This document shows positions 10,725 through 20,263 of a stretch of 39,161 nucleotides of DNA, one piece after another. The stretch is taken from the NCBI GenBank assembly GCA_008931825.1, contig QXVZ01033563.1:1-39161 (forward strand), written 5' to 3'. This stretch comes from Phallusia fumigata. Its lineage: Eukaryota; Chordata; Ascidiacea; Phlebobranchia; Ascidiidae. The notes below the pieces were generated by a model. It saw nothing but the letters and a program-made list of their open reading frames with translations, made no database searches and had not been told where the DNA came from. A program made the position numbers and the translations under genes. Position 1 is the first letter of the stretch, and each line of letters opens with the position of its first letter.

Positions 10725-11065
10725 ACCGAATTGGATCGTCAAACTGATGCGAATTATGTGATGTCACGCGTTCGCCGAAACGCAAATTTACATTATACCC
10801 AAGCGAATCGCATTCAAGGTTTTCTCCTTCCCGCCAAAATGTTTAGTTATTACGTCATAGTTATGAACAAACGTAAGGATGCAGTATTGTTTTTTGTGTA
10901 CGTTCCTGCATTGATAGCACGAAGGCAAGCAGTTGAAAGCCTACAAACCGTTCAAACTCCACGCGGTAGAAGAGTTTTCGCAGATTTAATAAACTTTTCG
11001 CGCAAAATGCCTGTAAGCGTATTCACGCGGTAAGCGTGTTTACTTCAAACCACCTGTTTCAGAAA
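10725..11065 (+). repeat. Direct duplicate, copy 2
   Basis: Counterpart of 10131-10409 plus 10620-10686 without the intervening segment. A 178-codon frame at 10497-11033 runs through this duplicate; its two KMPVSV-TR peptides are translated repeat sequence, so I do not call it a gene. Confidence 0.75.
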
Positions 11066-11147
11066 TGCGTGTCGATTAATCGTATACCTGCTTACAACCG
11101 TCATCCATATATTTGCAAATTAGCGACTTTTCCGAATCAAATTTAAA

Positions 11148-11274
11148 GAAAAAATGTTTGCACTAAAAAAATTATCTGCAAAAAGGTTGTAGCACTGAAA
11201 TAAAAAATGCTTGCCCTGAAAAAAAAATGTTTGCACTAAAAAAAACGTTAGCAAAAAAAGTTGTTGAATTGTAC
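11148..11274 (+). repeat. TTTGCACT-A(n) interspersed array
   Basis: Several imperfect units of a TTTGCACT-type word followed by a run of A, ending GTTGAATTGTAC. The same combination, including that 12-base end, is found at 35217-35312, and in inverse orientation without the end at 34337-34399. Confidence 0.7.
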
Positions 11275-11309
11275 TGGTGGGCCACTGTAACAAATGCATA
11301 GTTTAACAT

Positions 11310-11815
11310 GATTCAAACCAGAAATGCATTGCCAAGGGTAAATCACCTGCTCACAGGTGCAAATGCGCCAATTTATAGAAAAATATTAGGCGCGAAATGT
11401 ATGTTTATGTGATTTGGAAAAGTCGCTAATTTGTATGCGGTAGGATGACGGTCGTAAGCAGGTGTCGGTGAAAGTAATTTCTTTGGCAAATACGGATTGA
11501 AACCATAAATGCATGACCAGAAGGATAAACTCCTTGCTCCTAGGTACGCCAATTTATGGAAAAATACTAGGCGTGAAATGTATTTTAATTTGATTCGGAA
11601 ACGTCGCTAATTTGTATGCATTGATAATGTATTTTAATTTGATTCGGAAAAGTCGGTAATTTGTATGCATTGATATATGTATGACGATTGTAAGCAGGTG
11701 TCGGTTAAAGTCATTTCGTTGGCAAAAACGGATTGAAACCAAAAATGCATTGGGAGAGGGATAAACTACGCTCTTAGGTGCAACTGCATCAATTTATAGA
11801 AAGATACAGGTTTTT
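11310..11815 (+). repeat. Tandem array of a ~186-base unit
   Basis: Units begin with GATT-AAACCA-AAATGCAT at about 11310, 11495 and 11731. The first spacing is 185 bases; the second is 236 because that unit contains an extra 49-base internal duplication (11578-11626 and 11627-11675). Each unit has CCAATTTAT-GAAAAATA, an AGTCGCTAATTTGTATGC block, and GTAAGCAGGTGTCGGT. The last unit is cut short near 11815. Confidence 0.8.
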
Positions 11816-12401
11816 CGGCCTGTAGTTTTTCGCCTTTTTGATGTAAGTTTCAAAATTCTCTCTACGATTTCGCCCAAAAGACAATGGTGCTTTCACCGCC
11901 ACAAACCTAAATGTACAAAAAAAACTTGATCCGTTACGGGAATGTGTTATGAACCTACAAAACCCATTGTGACGTGTGTGCACCTAATGGGCCTCCAGGT
12001 ACAAACCAATTCGAGGCCCCCTACTCACAAAAATAAATAATAGATCCTTAATAAAAGTGACTTAAATCAGGGATTGTCGATCAATGACACATTCGCCAAC
12101 AGCACAACATTTTACGACAACAAATTACACTTGCTTGTTGCTTTCGTTGTGACAACGGGCACATTTAAAAGTTTTATGGAAGTACGTTTACTGTGTACTT
12201 TTCGAAAATCTATTTGTCTGCGAGTAATACATCAGTCCACACTATCATAAAAAGAAATGGTTACAGACAACTGCTAAATATTCCCACAGTCGATGTTAGG
12301 GAAACCCAAGACAACCCAAGTGTTTTCAAAGACTCGTCACACCAGAAACTTGACTCGACGTGAGAGTCGAAAAAAGGTTGCAATCGAATAGATTTTCTTG
12401 T
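11816..12401. other. No supported gene
   Basis: AT-rich spacer between the 186-base array and the second haplotype duplicate. Short open frames have no recognisable content. Confidence 0.5.
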
Positions 12402-12658
12402 AATGAGCGTGTACTTCCACGCACATTGTTTTTCGTTTATTGTGTTATATTTCAGCACTGTCTTCTTTTGTCGCACTTTGATTATTTGTTACTTTCCTAG
12501 CACTCGTATTGTATTTGATTTTCACATGCACTTAATTATTTTTAGGTTTAATGGTGAACATTAATTTTTACACGCACTGTCTGATTATGTTATTTTGATT
12601 TCCACTCACTTTTCTTTTTAACAATTAGTTTTATTGTACCGCTCCATTTAACCCTTGT
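12402..12658. repeat. Copy A of the second allelic duplicate at an N
   Basis: A 257-base segment repeated almost exactly at 12660-12915, with only the N at 12659 between. I see one single-base deletion (TTTTG versus TTTG) and two substitutions. This is the signature of two contig ends covering the same locus from two haplotypes. Confidence 0.9.
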
Positions 12659-12659
12659 N

Positions 12660-12915
12660 AATGAGCGTGTACTTCCACGCACATTGTTTTTCGTTTATTG
12701 TGTTATATTTCAGCACTGTCTTCTTTGTCGCACTTTGATTATTTGTTACTTTCCTAGCACTGGTATTGTATTTGATTTTCACATGCACTTAATTATTTTT
12801 AGGTTTAATAGTGAACATTAATTTTTACACGCACTGTCTGATTATGTTATTTTGATTTCCACTCACTTTTCTTTTTAACAATTAGTTTTATTGTACCGCT
12901 CCATTTAACCCTTGT
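12660..12915. repeat. Copy B of the second allelic duplicate
   Basis: A 256-base near-identical copy of 12402-12658; unique sequence resumes at 12916. It is one allele of the same locus rather than extra DNA. Confidence 0.9.
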
Positions 12916-13165
12916 CACGCACTGTGAATTGATGGTGGACGTGGTCGGTGTGGCGAAAGGTGATTGGTGGAGCAATCACGTGATGTCCAGAGGTCTCTTG
13001 GCTGGTTGGTGTTGTGCGGCAGTTCTCGCTTGGACTTCGTGGTTGATGTATACTGTTGTGTCTTGGTGCCGTAATTTGATTGGTGTAGCGCAGAGTAGTA
13101 GCTGTATGTGCGGGATTGCGAGACGATTTGTTTTTATATTTGTATTAATATGTATTTAAGTGAAG
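12916..13165. other. GC-richer block without a recognised gene
   Basis: This stretch is noticeably G-rich on the plus strand compared with its surroundings. An open frame at 12929-13159 (76 codons) has no homology I can name. It leads directly into the hairpin block at 13166-13348 and may be part of the same element. Confidence 0.35.
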
Positions 13166-13348
13166 CCCTGTTTTAGCGGTAAGCCGTTAGTGCAGGGAAA
13201 CCTGATCTTTACCAAATTAGGGGTGGTGACCCTGGTTTAATAGTAAACCGGGTTGGGTAAGGCTAGCAGATTTAGTAAGAGCTCCTTTAACACTCTTGCC
13301 TTATCCGAAATCCTAGGCTGAATTCGGGGTCACCTATCTAATTTCGGT
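13166..13348. repeat. Multi-stem foldback block
   Basis: Nested inverted repeats pair across the block: AAATTAG (13214-13220) with CTAATTT (13338-13344), GGTGACCC (13225-13232) with GGGTCACC (13327-13334), TAAGGC (13258-13263) with GCCTTA (13298-13303), and AAGAG with CTCTT at the tip. A side hairpin GGTTTA-ATAG-TAAACC sits in the left arm. Just before it, CCCTG (13166-13170) pairs with CAGGG (13193-13197) around an inner CGG/CCG stem. Such order is unlikely by chance, but whether it is RNA structure or a foldback transposon is unknown. Confidence 0.55.
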
Positions 13349-13502
13349 TACATTCCCACGTAAGTAGAACCCAACGTGCGATGCCCAATTTTTACGGCTA
13401 ATTTCTGTGTGTATTCAACCGCAACAATATGGTCGAAAGCACTCAGACTTGACAAAAAGACTGGGACACTGGCAACTTTACTTGAAACTCAAATACCTAC
13501 AG

Positions 13503-13640
13503 CACTAGTTCCCAACCGTTTTTTTGGTTTTGTGGCACCCTTTATTTCCAGGGGGTTCGAACCCGGGACGATCCCGAGAACTAATCCCCATCAGGTTTTT
13601 TCGTTTTGTTGAGACCTATAAATCGCGGCACCAATAGCGA
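13503..13640. mobile_element. Lone hAT-like left end
   Basis: CACTAGTTCCCAACC at 13503 followed by a T-rich run and TTTGTGGCACCC resembles the 5' end of CAGTGGTTCCCAACC-type hAT elements. No right end (GGTTGGGAACCACTG type) is found within the next kilobase. The GGGGTTCGAACCC inside is a palindrome and not a tRNA. Confidence 0.4.
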
Positions 13641-14443
13641 TTGGCGTGGCAATTTTGAAAACAACAATATAAAATGAACTGTCATTTCATTTTATTCATT
13701 GTTTAGATTTAGACATCAGTCAAGCCAATTTATTTTGCAAGCAATATTTGTAGTCATACCTTGTAGGCCTAATACCTAGTTTACTGAAAAAACTAGTGAA
13801 TTTGTGTGCCTTGGCATTCCGGTGAGACTTGACTTGACTCGAGATGCGACTTTAAGACTCAATGCTCAACACTTTACCGTGCTTCAAAGGACCACAACGG
13901 TTTAAGTTTGTATGGCGCATCTCAATTAAAAATGAAAAAACTGTACTTGGGATACAATAGTTCGTCACTTCTGGCATAAAGATTCTTTTACTTGCAAACT
14001 AAGATGACCCGCAAGTGAAATTTAAACTTTTCGGAGACTTTTGAGTGCAAATCGTTTTAGACCCAATGTTGTTTCGACCCCAAGCTTTTTTTCAGTTTAA
14101 AATATTTTCTTCCATGGTTACACGGTGTTTACAAAATGTCGAAATACCAAGGGTTGTTAGGGTCTGCCAAAAAAAAAACGCATCGCCAACCAACGAGTAC
14201 TAATATTGCCACAACACACTTCAAATATTACACCAAAGCAGAGCAGTTTAAGCACAAAATTATTGACAATTGCATCTAGTTTCTCATTTATAAAAGCAAA
14301 CCTCGCAATACTCCATGTTAAACTTGATCCCAACATACGTATAAAAGTTGTTTCGTTATTTAAGACAAAGCCGGTAACCTTTAGAATGTAGTGTTTACAA
14401 ATTATGTCAAAATATTAATAACTTTGCGTGCCATGTTGATAAC
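13641..14443. other. No supported gene
   Basis: AT-rich spacer; a 61-codon frame at 14206-14391 has no recognisable features. No repeats noted. Confidence 0.5.
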
Positions 14444-14526
14444 GCCACGAATCGTGGCGCCGAGTAGGCGGTGGCGGGGTGACGCGGTCACCTTCGGTTT
14501 TTCAGGCACGGTGGCCGCCACCTTGC
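14444..14526. repeat. GC-rich cluster of palindromes
   Basis: In about 80 bases there are a perfect 7+7 palindrome GCCACGA-A-TCGTGGC, a perfect 6+6 hairpin GGTGAC-GCG-GTCACC, and GGCGGTGGC opposed to GTGGCCGCCACC. The surrounding DNA is AT-rich. The decamer GGCGCCGAGT at 14456-14465 recurs inverted at 15284-15293, and GCCACCTTGCATTTTT recurs in direct orientation at 15263. Confidence 0.6.
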
Positions 14527-15061
14527 ATTTTTTGATCTATTTGTAGCAACCTTGTACAAGTTTGCCAATATTTGCACAGAACAGGGACGTAGCAAGCTTA
14601 TTCATAAGGTGTCAAAACTAAACGCATACAAATAGTGAATGGCTTTGGCATTTTACGTTGTTTATGTCGTCAAACATGCGATTGTTTACCGGTGAATCGT
14701 TAGCCATTGTTACGTTACAATCCGGTTATGCTGTAATAAGACATGATCAGAAGCAACTGTAATATTTGATGTAACGCTTGCCTTCAATAGCGAAATGCTT
14801 TCATAGTGTTTTTATGTACGTGTGTTAAGCTACAACCAAGCAATATGCAAAAACAGCAATGTAGATATAGATTCTGAACTAAACGACCGAAAGACCTTGT
14901 GGCTACATTCGTTCGAACACAAGTCTTCATGCCTATGACGAACCACGATGGATTTGTAATTTTGCATTGTCTTAGAAGAGAACTATCGTTTTACTAATGT
15001 GCTCAGGGCCATGTGACTTGATATGCGTAGATACCTGTGCAACTAAACTTTGTTTTGTTCC
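14527..15061. other. No supported gene
   Basis: Spacer between the palindrome cluster and the CACGTG cluster. No coding exon or repeat beyond those described is visible. Confidence 0.45.
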
Positions 15062-15257
15062 CACGTGTATCTTAACCGCATGTTAGCGTATGTTGATCGC
15101 CGCAGTGTACCAGTTTAGTACGGCTTGTACGTAAAAAAACAAGCGAAGTAAATAACCAGCCCAGGAAGTGTTATAGTAACTGTCACGTGTGTTGGGATAG
15201 CGCGACTCTTGCTGTTGTTCACGTGTGTGGCGTCACAATACTAGGCGTTGTGACGTA
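15062..15257. promoter_or_regulatory. Cluster of CACGTG E-boxes
   Basis: Three CACGTG hexamers occur at 15062-15067, 15184-15189 and 15220-15225, with a TGACGTA half-CRE at 15251-15257. bHLH factors of the Myc/USF type bind this hexamer in animals. No adjacent transcription unit is identified, so a regulatory role is speculative. Confidence 0.25.
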
Positions 15258-15293
15258 CATCTGCCACCTTGCATTTTTGCAAAACTCGGCGCC

Positions 15294-16224
15294 TATGGCC
15301 TCGATGTTTTATGTTTTAGCGTTTAGTAGCCTAATCGTTACAATCTTAAAGACTGGTTTACACGCCTTTATCGCAGGTCGCTGCAGATGCTTTGCTCTCG
15401 AAATAACAACAAACACCAAAGAAGTCCCTTAACTCGACTCAAAAAGTGTTCTGGAATGTAAACTCGTAAACTACTTGATTCAAAAACACACTAGATCAGA
15501 AATTGGAAGTCTAGCCTAGCATAGCAGAACCTGACATTCTTAACACTTAAAAGATTCAGCTTTCAATACTTGTTCTCTTTCTACATTTGTAAGTATGATC
15601 ATTTTACACAGAAAATTCCACTGAAACTAACATTTCTTTTAGCAAGCAGTGCTACAAGGATTGCTAGAGCTATCTTTCTAGCATACACGATAGCGTGATA
15701 CGCTTCTCGTCCACAGACCAATGTGGCGTCACCAACAGCCTTTGAAAAGGTCCCTGTTGTCGCTTCGTTGTACCAATGAATTATTTAAAAGGTAAAAGCT
15801 TGTTGCTCATTTTGGGGGTTCGCGTGTTACCTACACCAACAAATGTTAGGTTAAAAACGGTAATACACACAACAAAGGTTTTTCACTGCCACATGATTCA
15901 TACAAAATACATTCTATGGACAGGCCTGAAAAAAACGTATAAGCCTTAAATAGCTGGCAATAGTAAAAAATCCCCCCGTAACATGTCGTATTGCCATGTT
16001 TTTTATAATTTAGGTGCACCAAAACATTTTATTTTTTAAGAGAGCAAAAACACGAGTTTTAAATAGTACCTGAAAGTCATTTGACAGTTTTAAATTGTAC
16101 ACTTTGTAAATGCAAACAAATTTATTTGCAGTGGGTAATTTATACCTTCGGTAAAAGTTAAAAATTGCATTCATCAAAGTTATTACTACACAATGTGTTC
16201 ACTACCATTCCAAGAAAACAGTGT
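15294..16224. other. No supported gene
   Basis: AT-rich sequence with no coding exon, inverted ends or tandem repeat that I can support. Confidence 0.5.
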
Positions 16225-16472
16225 AGGCTATTAGAAAGCAAATTTATTTTCTTTGAAAAAAAGCACCTTTGATGCGCGAAAATTTCCACTCACAGTTTTG
16301 TAAGCTGTACACGGTTTAGGTCAAGGGTTCTCAACCGGTGAGGAATTCCTCCCATGAAGGAATTTGATGAGTTAAGGGGAGGAATGAACAGTTAAAAAAT
16401 AGTCAAAGAGGGCAATGCATTAAAAAAGGTTGGGAACCACTGGCAATTTGAGGTGAGCATACATTGAAGCGG
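16225..16472. repeat. Copy A of the third allelic duplicate at an N
   Basis: Repeated at 16479-16732 across the N at 16473 with few substitutions and one 6-base indel. A small hAT-like MITE lies inside both copies. As at the other two Ns, this looks like two haplotypes abutted. Confidence 0.9.
16322..16442. mobile_element. 121-base hAT-like MITE (allele A)
   Basis: The left end CAAGGGTTCTCAACC and the right end GGTTGGGAACCACTG are imperfect inverted repeats of the CAGTGGTTCTCAACC type, with a GGAATT/TTCCTCC-rich interior. The same 121-base element is present at 16576-16696 in the other allele. Confidence 0.65.
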
Positions 16473-16478
16473 NAATGC

Positions 16479-16732
16479 AGGCTATTAGAAAGCAAATTTA
16501 TTTTCTTTCAAAAAAAGCAGCTATGATGCGCGAAAATTTCCACTCACAGTTTTGTAAGCTGTACACGGTTTAGGCCAAGGGTTCTCAACCGGTGGGGAAA
16601 TCCTCCCATGAAGGAATTTGATGAGTTAAGGGGAGGAATGAACAGTTTAAAAATAGTTAAAGAGGGGAATGCATCAAAAAAGGTTGGGAACCACTGGTTA
16701 TGGCAATTTGAGGTGAGCATACATTGAAGCGG
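16479..16732. repeat. Copy B of the third allelic duplicate
   Basis: Near-identical to 16225-16472. It has six extra bases immediately right of the MITE (CCACTGGTTATGGCAA versus CCACTGGCAA). Unique sequence resumes at 16733. Confidence 0.9.
16576..16696. mobile_element. 121-base hAT-like MITE (allele B)
   Basis: Second allele of the element at 16322-16442, same length and ends, with a few substitutions. Only one locus is expected in the true genome. Confidence 0.65.
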
Positions 16733-16851
16733 ACGACTTATATCGACCTTTTTCGGAACGATTTAGGTAAATTGACACACAGTGAAAATGACATGAAGCG
16801 ATCTGTTTCAAAAGAGACAGAAGATACGTTTTCGTTAGCATCCAGGGTCTG

Positions 16852-17074
16852 AATGTTTTTTTTAGGTCAACCAGGTTCAAACCTTCAAGTAACAATTTTG
16901 CTATTTAGTGTAGTTAGCCAAAATTATACGCGCAACTGTTACAAATTGTTCTTAGTAAACATAAAGTGTTCCGCCCACAATTGCTTTAAGTTAGTAAATT
17001 ATGGTTTTGGCGTCAGCCTGATGTATATCAATTATTAATTCGCTTAAAACAACAAACCATTAATCCAGACCAGC
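16852..17074 (+). repeat. Dispersed duplicate, intact copy
   Basis: Runs from AATGTTTTTTTTAGGTCAACC to AATCCAGACCAGC. Its first ~87 bases match 17283-17369 and the remainder matches 17875-18013 in order. Confidence 0.7.
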
Positions 17075-17282
17075 ATTACGGTGCAGCTGCAGCTCGTTTG
17101 ACCTTGATCCACCAATTGGGCCCTTAACATTTTTGCGCCTCATAACGTTTTAACGTTACGCAGATATTTCCGGCCTGGTGATTGATTTCTTGCTATTGTG
17201 TCGCTATTTTTTTACCAAGTCCAATAAACTCAACTCAACACAACTCAGCTTACATCGATCACTCATTATTTATCCACGGCCC

Positions 17283-17369
17283 AATGTTTTTTTAGGTCAA
17301 CCACGTTTAAACCTTCAAGGTAAGAATTTTGCTATTTATTGTAGTTAGCCAAAGTTATAAGCACAACTG
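17283..17369 (+). repeat. Dispersed duplicate, left part of split copy
   Basis: Matches the first part of 16852-17074 up to the shared CAACTG. About 505 bases of unrelated sequence follow before the match resumes at 17875. No terminal inverted repeat of the intervening piece is evident. Confidence 0.7.
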
Positions 17370-17874
17370 GTGCGTGGGTTCTGTTTATTCTACCTCGGAC
17401 GTTGTGGACTTTTTATCTTACTGGACCAAGTTAACTCACAGTATAGGCTATTACAGGAAACCTCATTTTTTCGAAAACAATCTTTTTTAATTAGCCACGT
17501 GATTGAAACACAACAAAACTTTGTTGTGAAACTATAAACTGAACTGAACTCTGCTCTTTATCCAGCAAAGTTCGGTTACAGTGCTGTACGACATAGTCTG
17601 TTGGAGAATGAGCAAACAATCGTGCATGACTTAATCCAAACCTATTGCGAAACAAAAATTTAACATTTACGTTAAATTTATTTTACCGATTAAAATAATG
17701 ATGCCTTTTCGGATGCCGGTTCTGTATGCAAGTATACAAAATCTCATTTTGCATCAAATTAATAGCTGTCTAGGAAGTTGGATTCAATGGCTCAATACAA
17801 ATTCTGATGCAGCCTTTCGACCTGAGTAAAATTAACGCCCATAGCGGAAGCACGATGGCAGCATCCTTCTGCCC

Positions 17875-18013
17875 TTACAAATTTTCTTGGTAAACATAAT
17901 GCGTTGCGCACACAATCGCTTTAAGCCAGTAATTTCTGGTTGCATCGGTATCGGCCTGTATACATCAAGTATCGATTCGCTTCAAACACCAAACCTTTAA
18001 CCCAGACTAGCTT
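17875..18013 (+). repeat. Dispersed duplicate, right part of split copy
   Basis: Starts TTACAAATT-TTCTTGGTAAACATAA, continuing the match with 16852-17074 where the left part stopped. Just beyond it, AGCTTACATCGATCACTCATTAT repeats a sequence seen at about 17248, so the segment has been rearranged more than once. Confidence 0.65.
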
Positions 18014-18249
18014 ACATCGATCACTCATTATATTATGACTGTTTCTGTTTTAGCAAAAACTGCGGCTAACAGCAGGCATTTGAAACAAACGTTTTTGTCG
18101 AAAAATCGTCACGTAAATCTGAAGTTTGTTTAACAACAAGTTTTGCGCCGTGTTTTCCCAAAATCAAAGTAATGTGTGTTGTTTTATCCACATGTACATA
18201 GCTATTAGACTGCAGAAAGACTGCACAACCTGGCTGCAAACAAAAAACG

Positions 18250-18255
18250 TTTATT
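18250..18255 (-). terminator. Polyadenylation signal of fucosyltransferase gene 1
   Basis: AATAAA on the minus strand, about 156 bases downstream of the stop codon at 18411-18413 and followed by a T-run and TTTG-rich sequence. It is the first canonical hexamer after the stop. Confidence 0.6.
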
Positions 18256-18410
18256 ACACGCGTAACGGCAATCGCAAATAATCAACTGAATATAAAAATA
18301 ACCTTCGAACCAACAACTTCTGCACAAACTAGAGTCTGCAAGACTGGCTCAGCACTAAGCTCCGAATATCGACAATTAAATTCCAAACCGACTACACCTT
18401 TTGGACGCTC

Positions 18411-20263
18411 TCAACGTAGACAGTCCTCAAACTCTGTAGCATAAATGAAGTCAGAGACAGAGGGAATAATTTTGGGTCGCGCGTCAAAATTCAATTTGTT
18501 ACACAGCGCCACCTCACGGGCGTTCTTGTAATTTTCAAACAGCTGCTTGGTTCTGCAGTCAGGTTTGCGCAGCCAGTCAAAGTACTTACGGTACTCAGCT
18601 TCGTTGTTATGCAAACGAAGTAGGTAATCAACAAGGGCCTTTGGCGATTCGAAGTCCTCAGCGTGAATAAAGGACCTCGCCGGTGCCACTTTTTCCAGGT
18701 CTTTCTTAGTGGGGCCCCAAACCACCGGAACCTGCGTGGCTGCAATGGCGTTCTCCCAAAACTTTTCGGTAATGAAGTCCTTGCAGTGGTAGGAGCTCTC
18801 GAAAGCAAGGTAAAACTTGTAGGTGTCGCGACGTTCGGGTGAAAAACTGTCGATCTCCATTTTGTTGTTGAAACACCTCCCGTAGCGATGGACAGGCAAA
18901 CCAGCTTCAACCAGTTCTTCCACGAGTTTCATTCGCGCTTTTGCGGCTGTAGACGTACCGCAGTTGCTCACCACCCACAGCTACAAGCAACACGTAACAG
19001 GCCTTTTATTACACACTGACTTGACAATGTTCGTGCTTAATGAGATTAGGAAAAGTGAAATCCACAGTAAGGCACGAAACTTACCGCCACTTCTTTTTTC
19101 ATCGGCAAAACACGATCAAGACGCTCCTGGGCATTAAACAAAATATCTTGGAAAAGGCCAAGGTATGGATAATAAATGTCCGAATCCAGGCGATACGTCA
19201 TCGTCCAGTTTATGAAGCCGTTGTCAAAATTGGATAGACTTACACGCTCTACATTGCGCAAGTTACTTGGACTTTCAAGCGAAAAGAAAACGAAAAACTG
19301 CTCCGAATCTCTAAAAAAATATAAAACATGCGGTTAGAATGCTATTGCCACTGAGTTTGTAGAGAACAGTAAAGGGCTTTTGTTGCACTCGAACCGGCGC
19401 TAAAGAACTGTTCAAACGTTGTCTTTGTATCATAGGTTTGTCCACTGTTACCGGCATATACGCTGTCTTTTGTGCGTTTGGAAATGGTAACGATTCGCGT
19501 TATGCCACGAGGTGTCGTCAATAAGTCGTTAACGTTCGTTGTGACTGATATCCAGTCTTTAAATTAAAGTTCATTAGGACCAAAATCTTGTCAACACTTG
19601 TTCCCTGTCATTCAATTCGACAAAAAGCATTTCATACTTGCGTACCTGTAGTGCTTCCATGGCATGGACTCCTCGTCTAGCGAAGTGTAATGAAAAATTA
19701 CAGCGCTTGCATCGTGTATTGCGTTTCTGTCGTAAGTGAAGTAGCAATTGTCAACCTGGGAGCCATCCTGAACTCCTTCGGTTAGGCTTCCCCACGGATG
19801 CCGCCATACGAGCACTGTTTTCACCTCCCTTAAATACATAAATACTTGAGAAAAACAAACGGCGGTGGATCCATGACCATCCTTGGTGGCAAATTCAACG
19901 GAGACTATTAGTCATAAACTAAGTACTTTACAGAAACATAAATAATTAATATACTTTAGATATGTGACCAACATGTTTATCATTTACAAGTTTACTTGAG
20001 CTTAGATCGGAGATAAAAAGTTGCTACTAATATTGAGTCTTTGTTTAAACAAATGTGTCTTGTTTTATACTATCAAAAAAGTATTGAATAATCCAATGCA
20101 TTTACCTCGCCTTTCTTGTAGCAATACTGTTGCTTTTCGAAATATCCACTGTATCTTTGTCGGCATTCCTTTGAAATGACCAAACGATTATCAACACCAC
20201 ACAGCATAGGGCAGCCAACCTGCGTTTGCCAATCCTTACGCTCAGTCGTTGCAAAGCCTGCAT
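18411..20263 (-). CDS. Alpha-1,3-fucosyltransferase-like protein (GT10), gene 1
   Basis: Four minus-strand exons join in frame: 20263-20106, 19828-19646, 19310-19085 and 18980-18411 (158, 183, 226 and 570 bases), giving 378 residues, normal for the family. It would transfer fucose from GDP-fucose to N-acetylglucosamine in Golgi glycans. Residues 1-15 are a basic cytosolic tail and about 16-30 a signal anchor. HPWG is at 63-66 and FFSLESPS at 122-129. FINWTMTYRLDSD at 146-158 matches the family's FNWTxSYRxDSD motif, with an NWT sequon. VSNC is at 193-196. YKFYLAFESS and KDFITEKFW near 243-264, then VPVVWGP at 273-279, form the donor-binding core. All splice sites are GT..AG; phases are 2, 2, 0. 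A paralogue with the same design lies upstream. The exact linkage made cannot be read from sequence. Confidence 0.93.

Noticed and set aside
10497..11033. 178-codon plus-strand frame, the longest in the left half
   Set aside because: It translates the direct duplicate (two KMPVSV-TR peptides from repeated DNA) and has no domain.
13553..13568. GGGGTTCGAACCC resembling a tRNA B box
   Set aside because: No A box, acceptor stem or anticodon arm fits on either strand; it is a short palindrome within a hAT-like end.
15187..15432. 81-codon plus-strand frame with a hydrophobic stretch
   Set aside because: No homology, no splice or promoter support, and it overlaps the E-box and repeat-end sequences.
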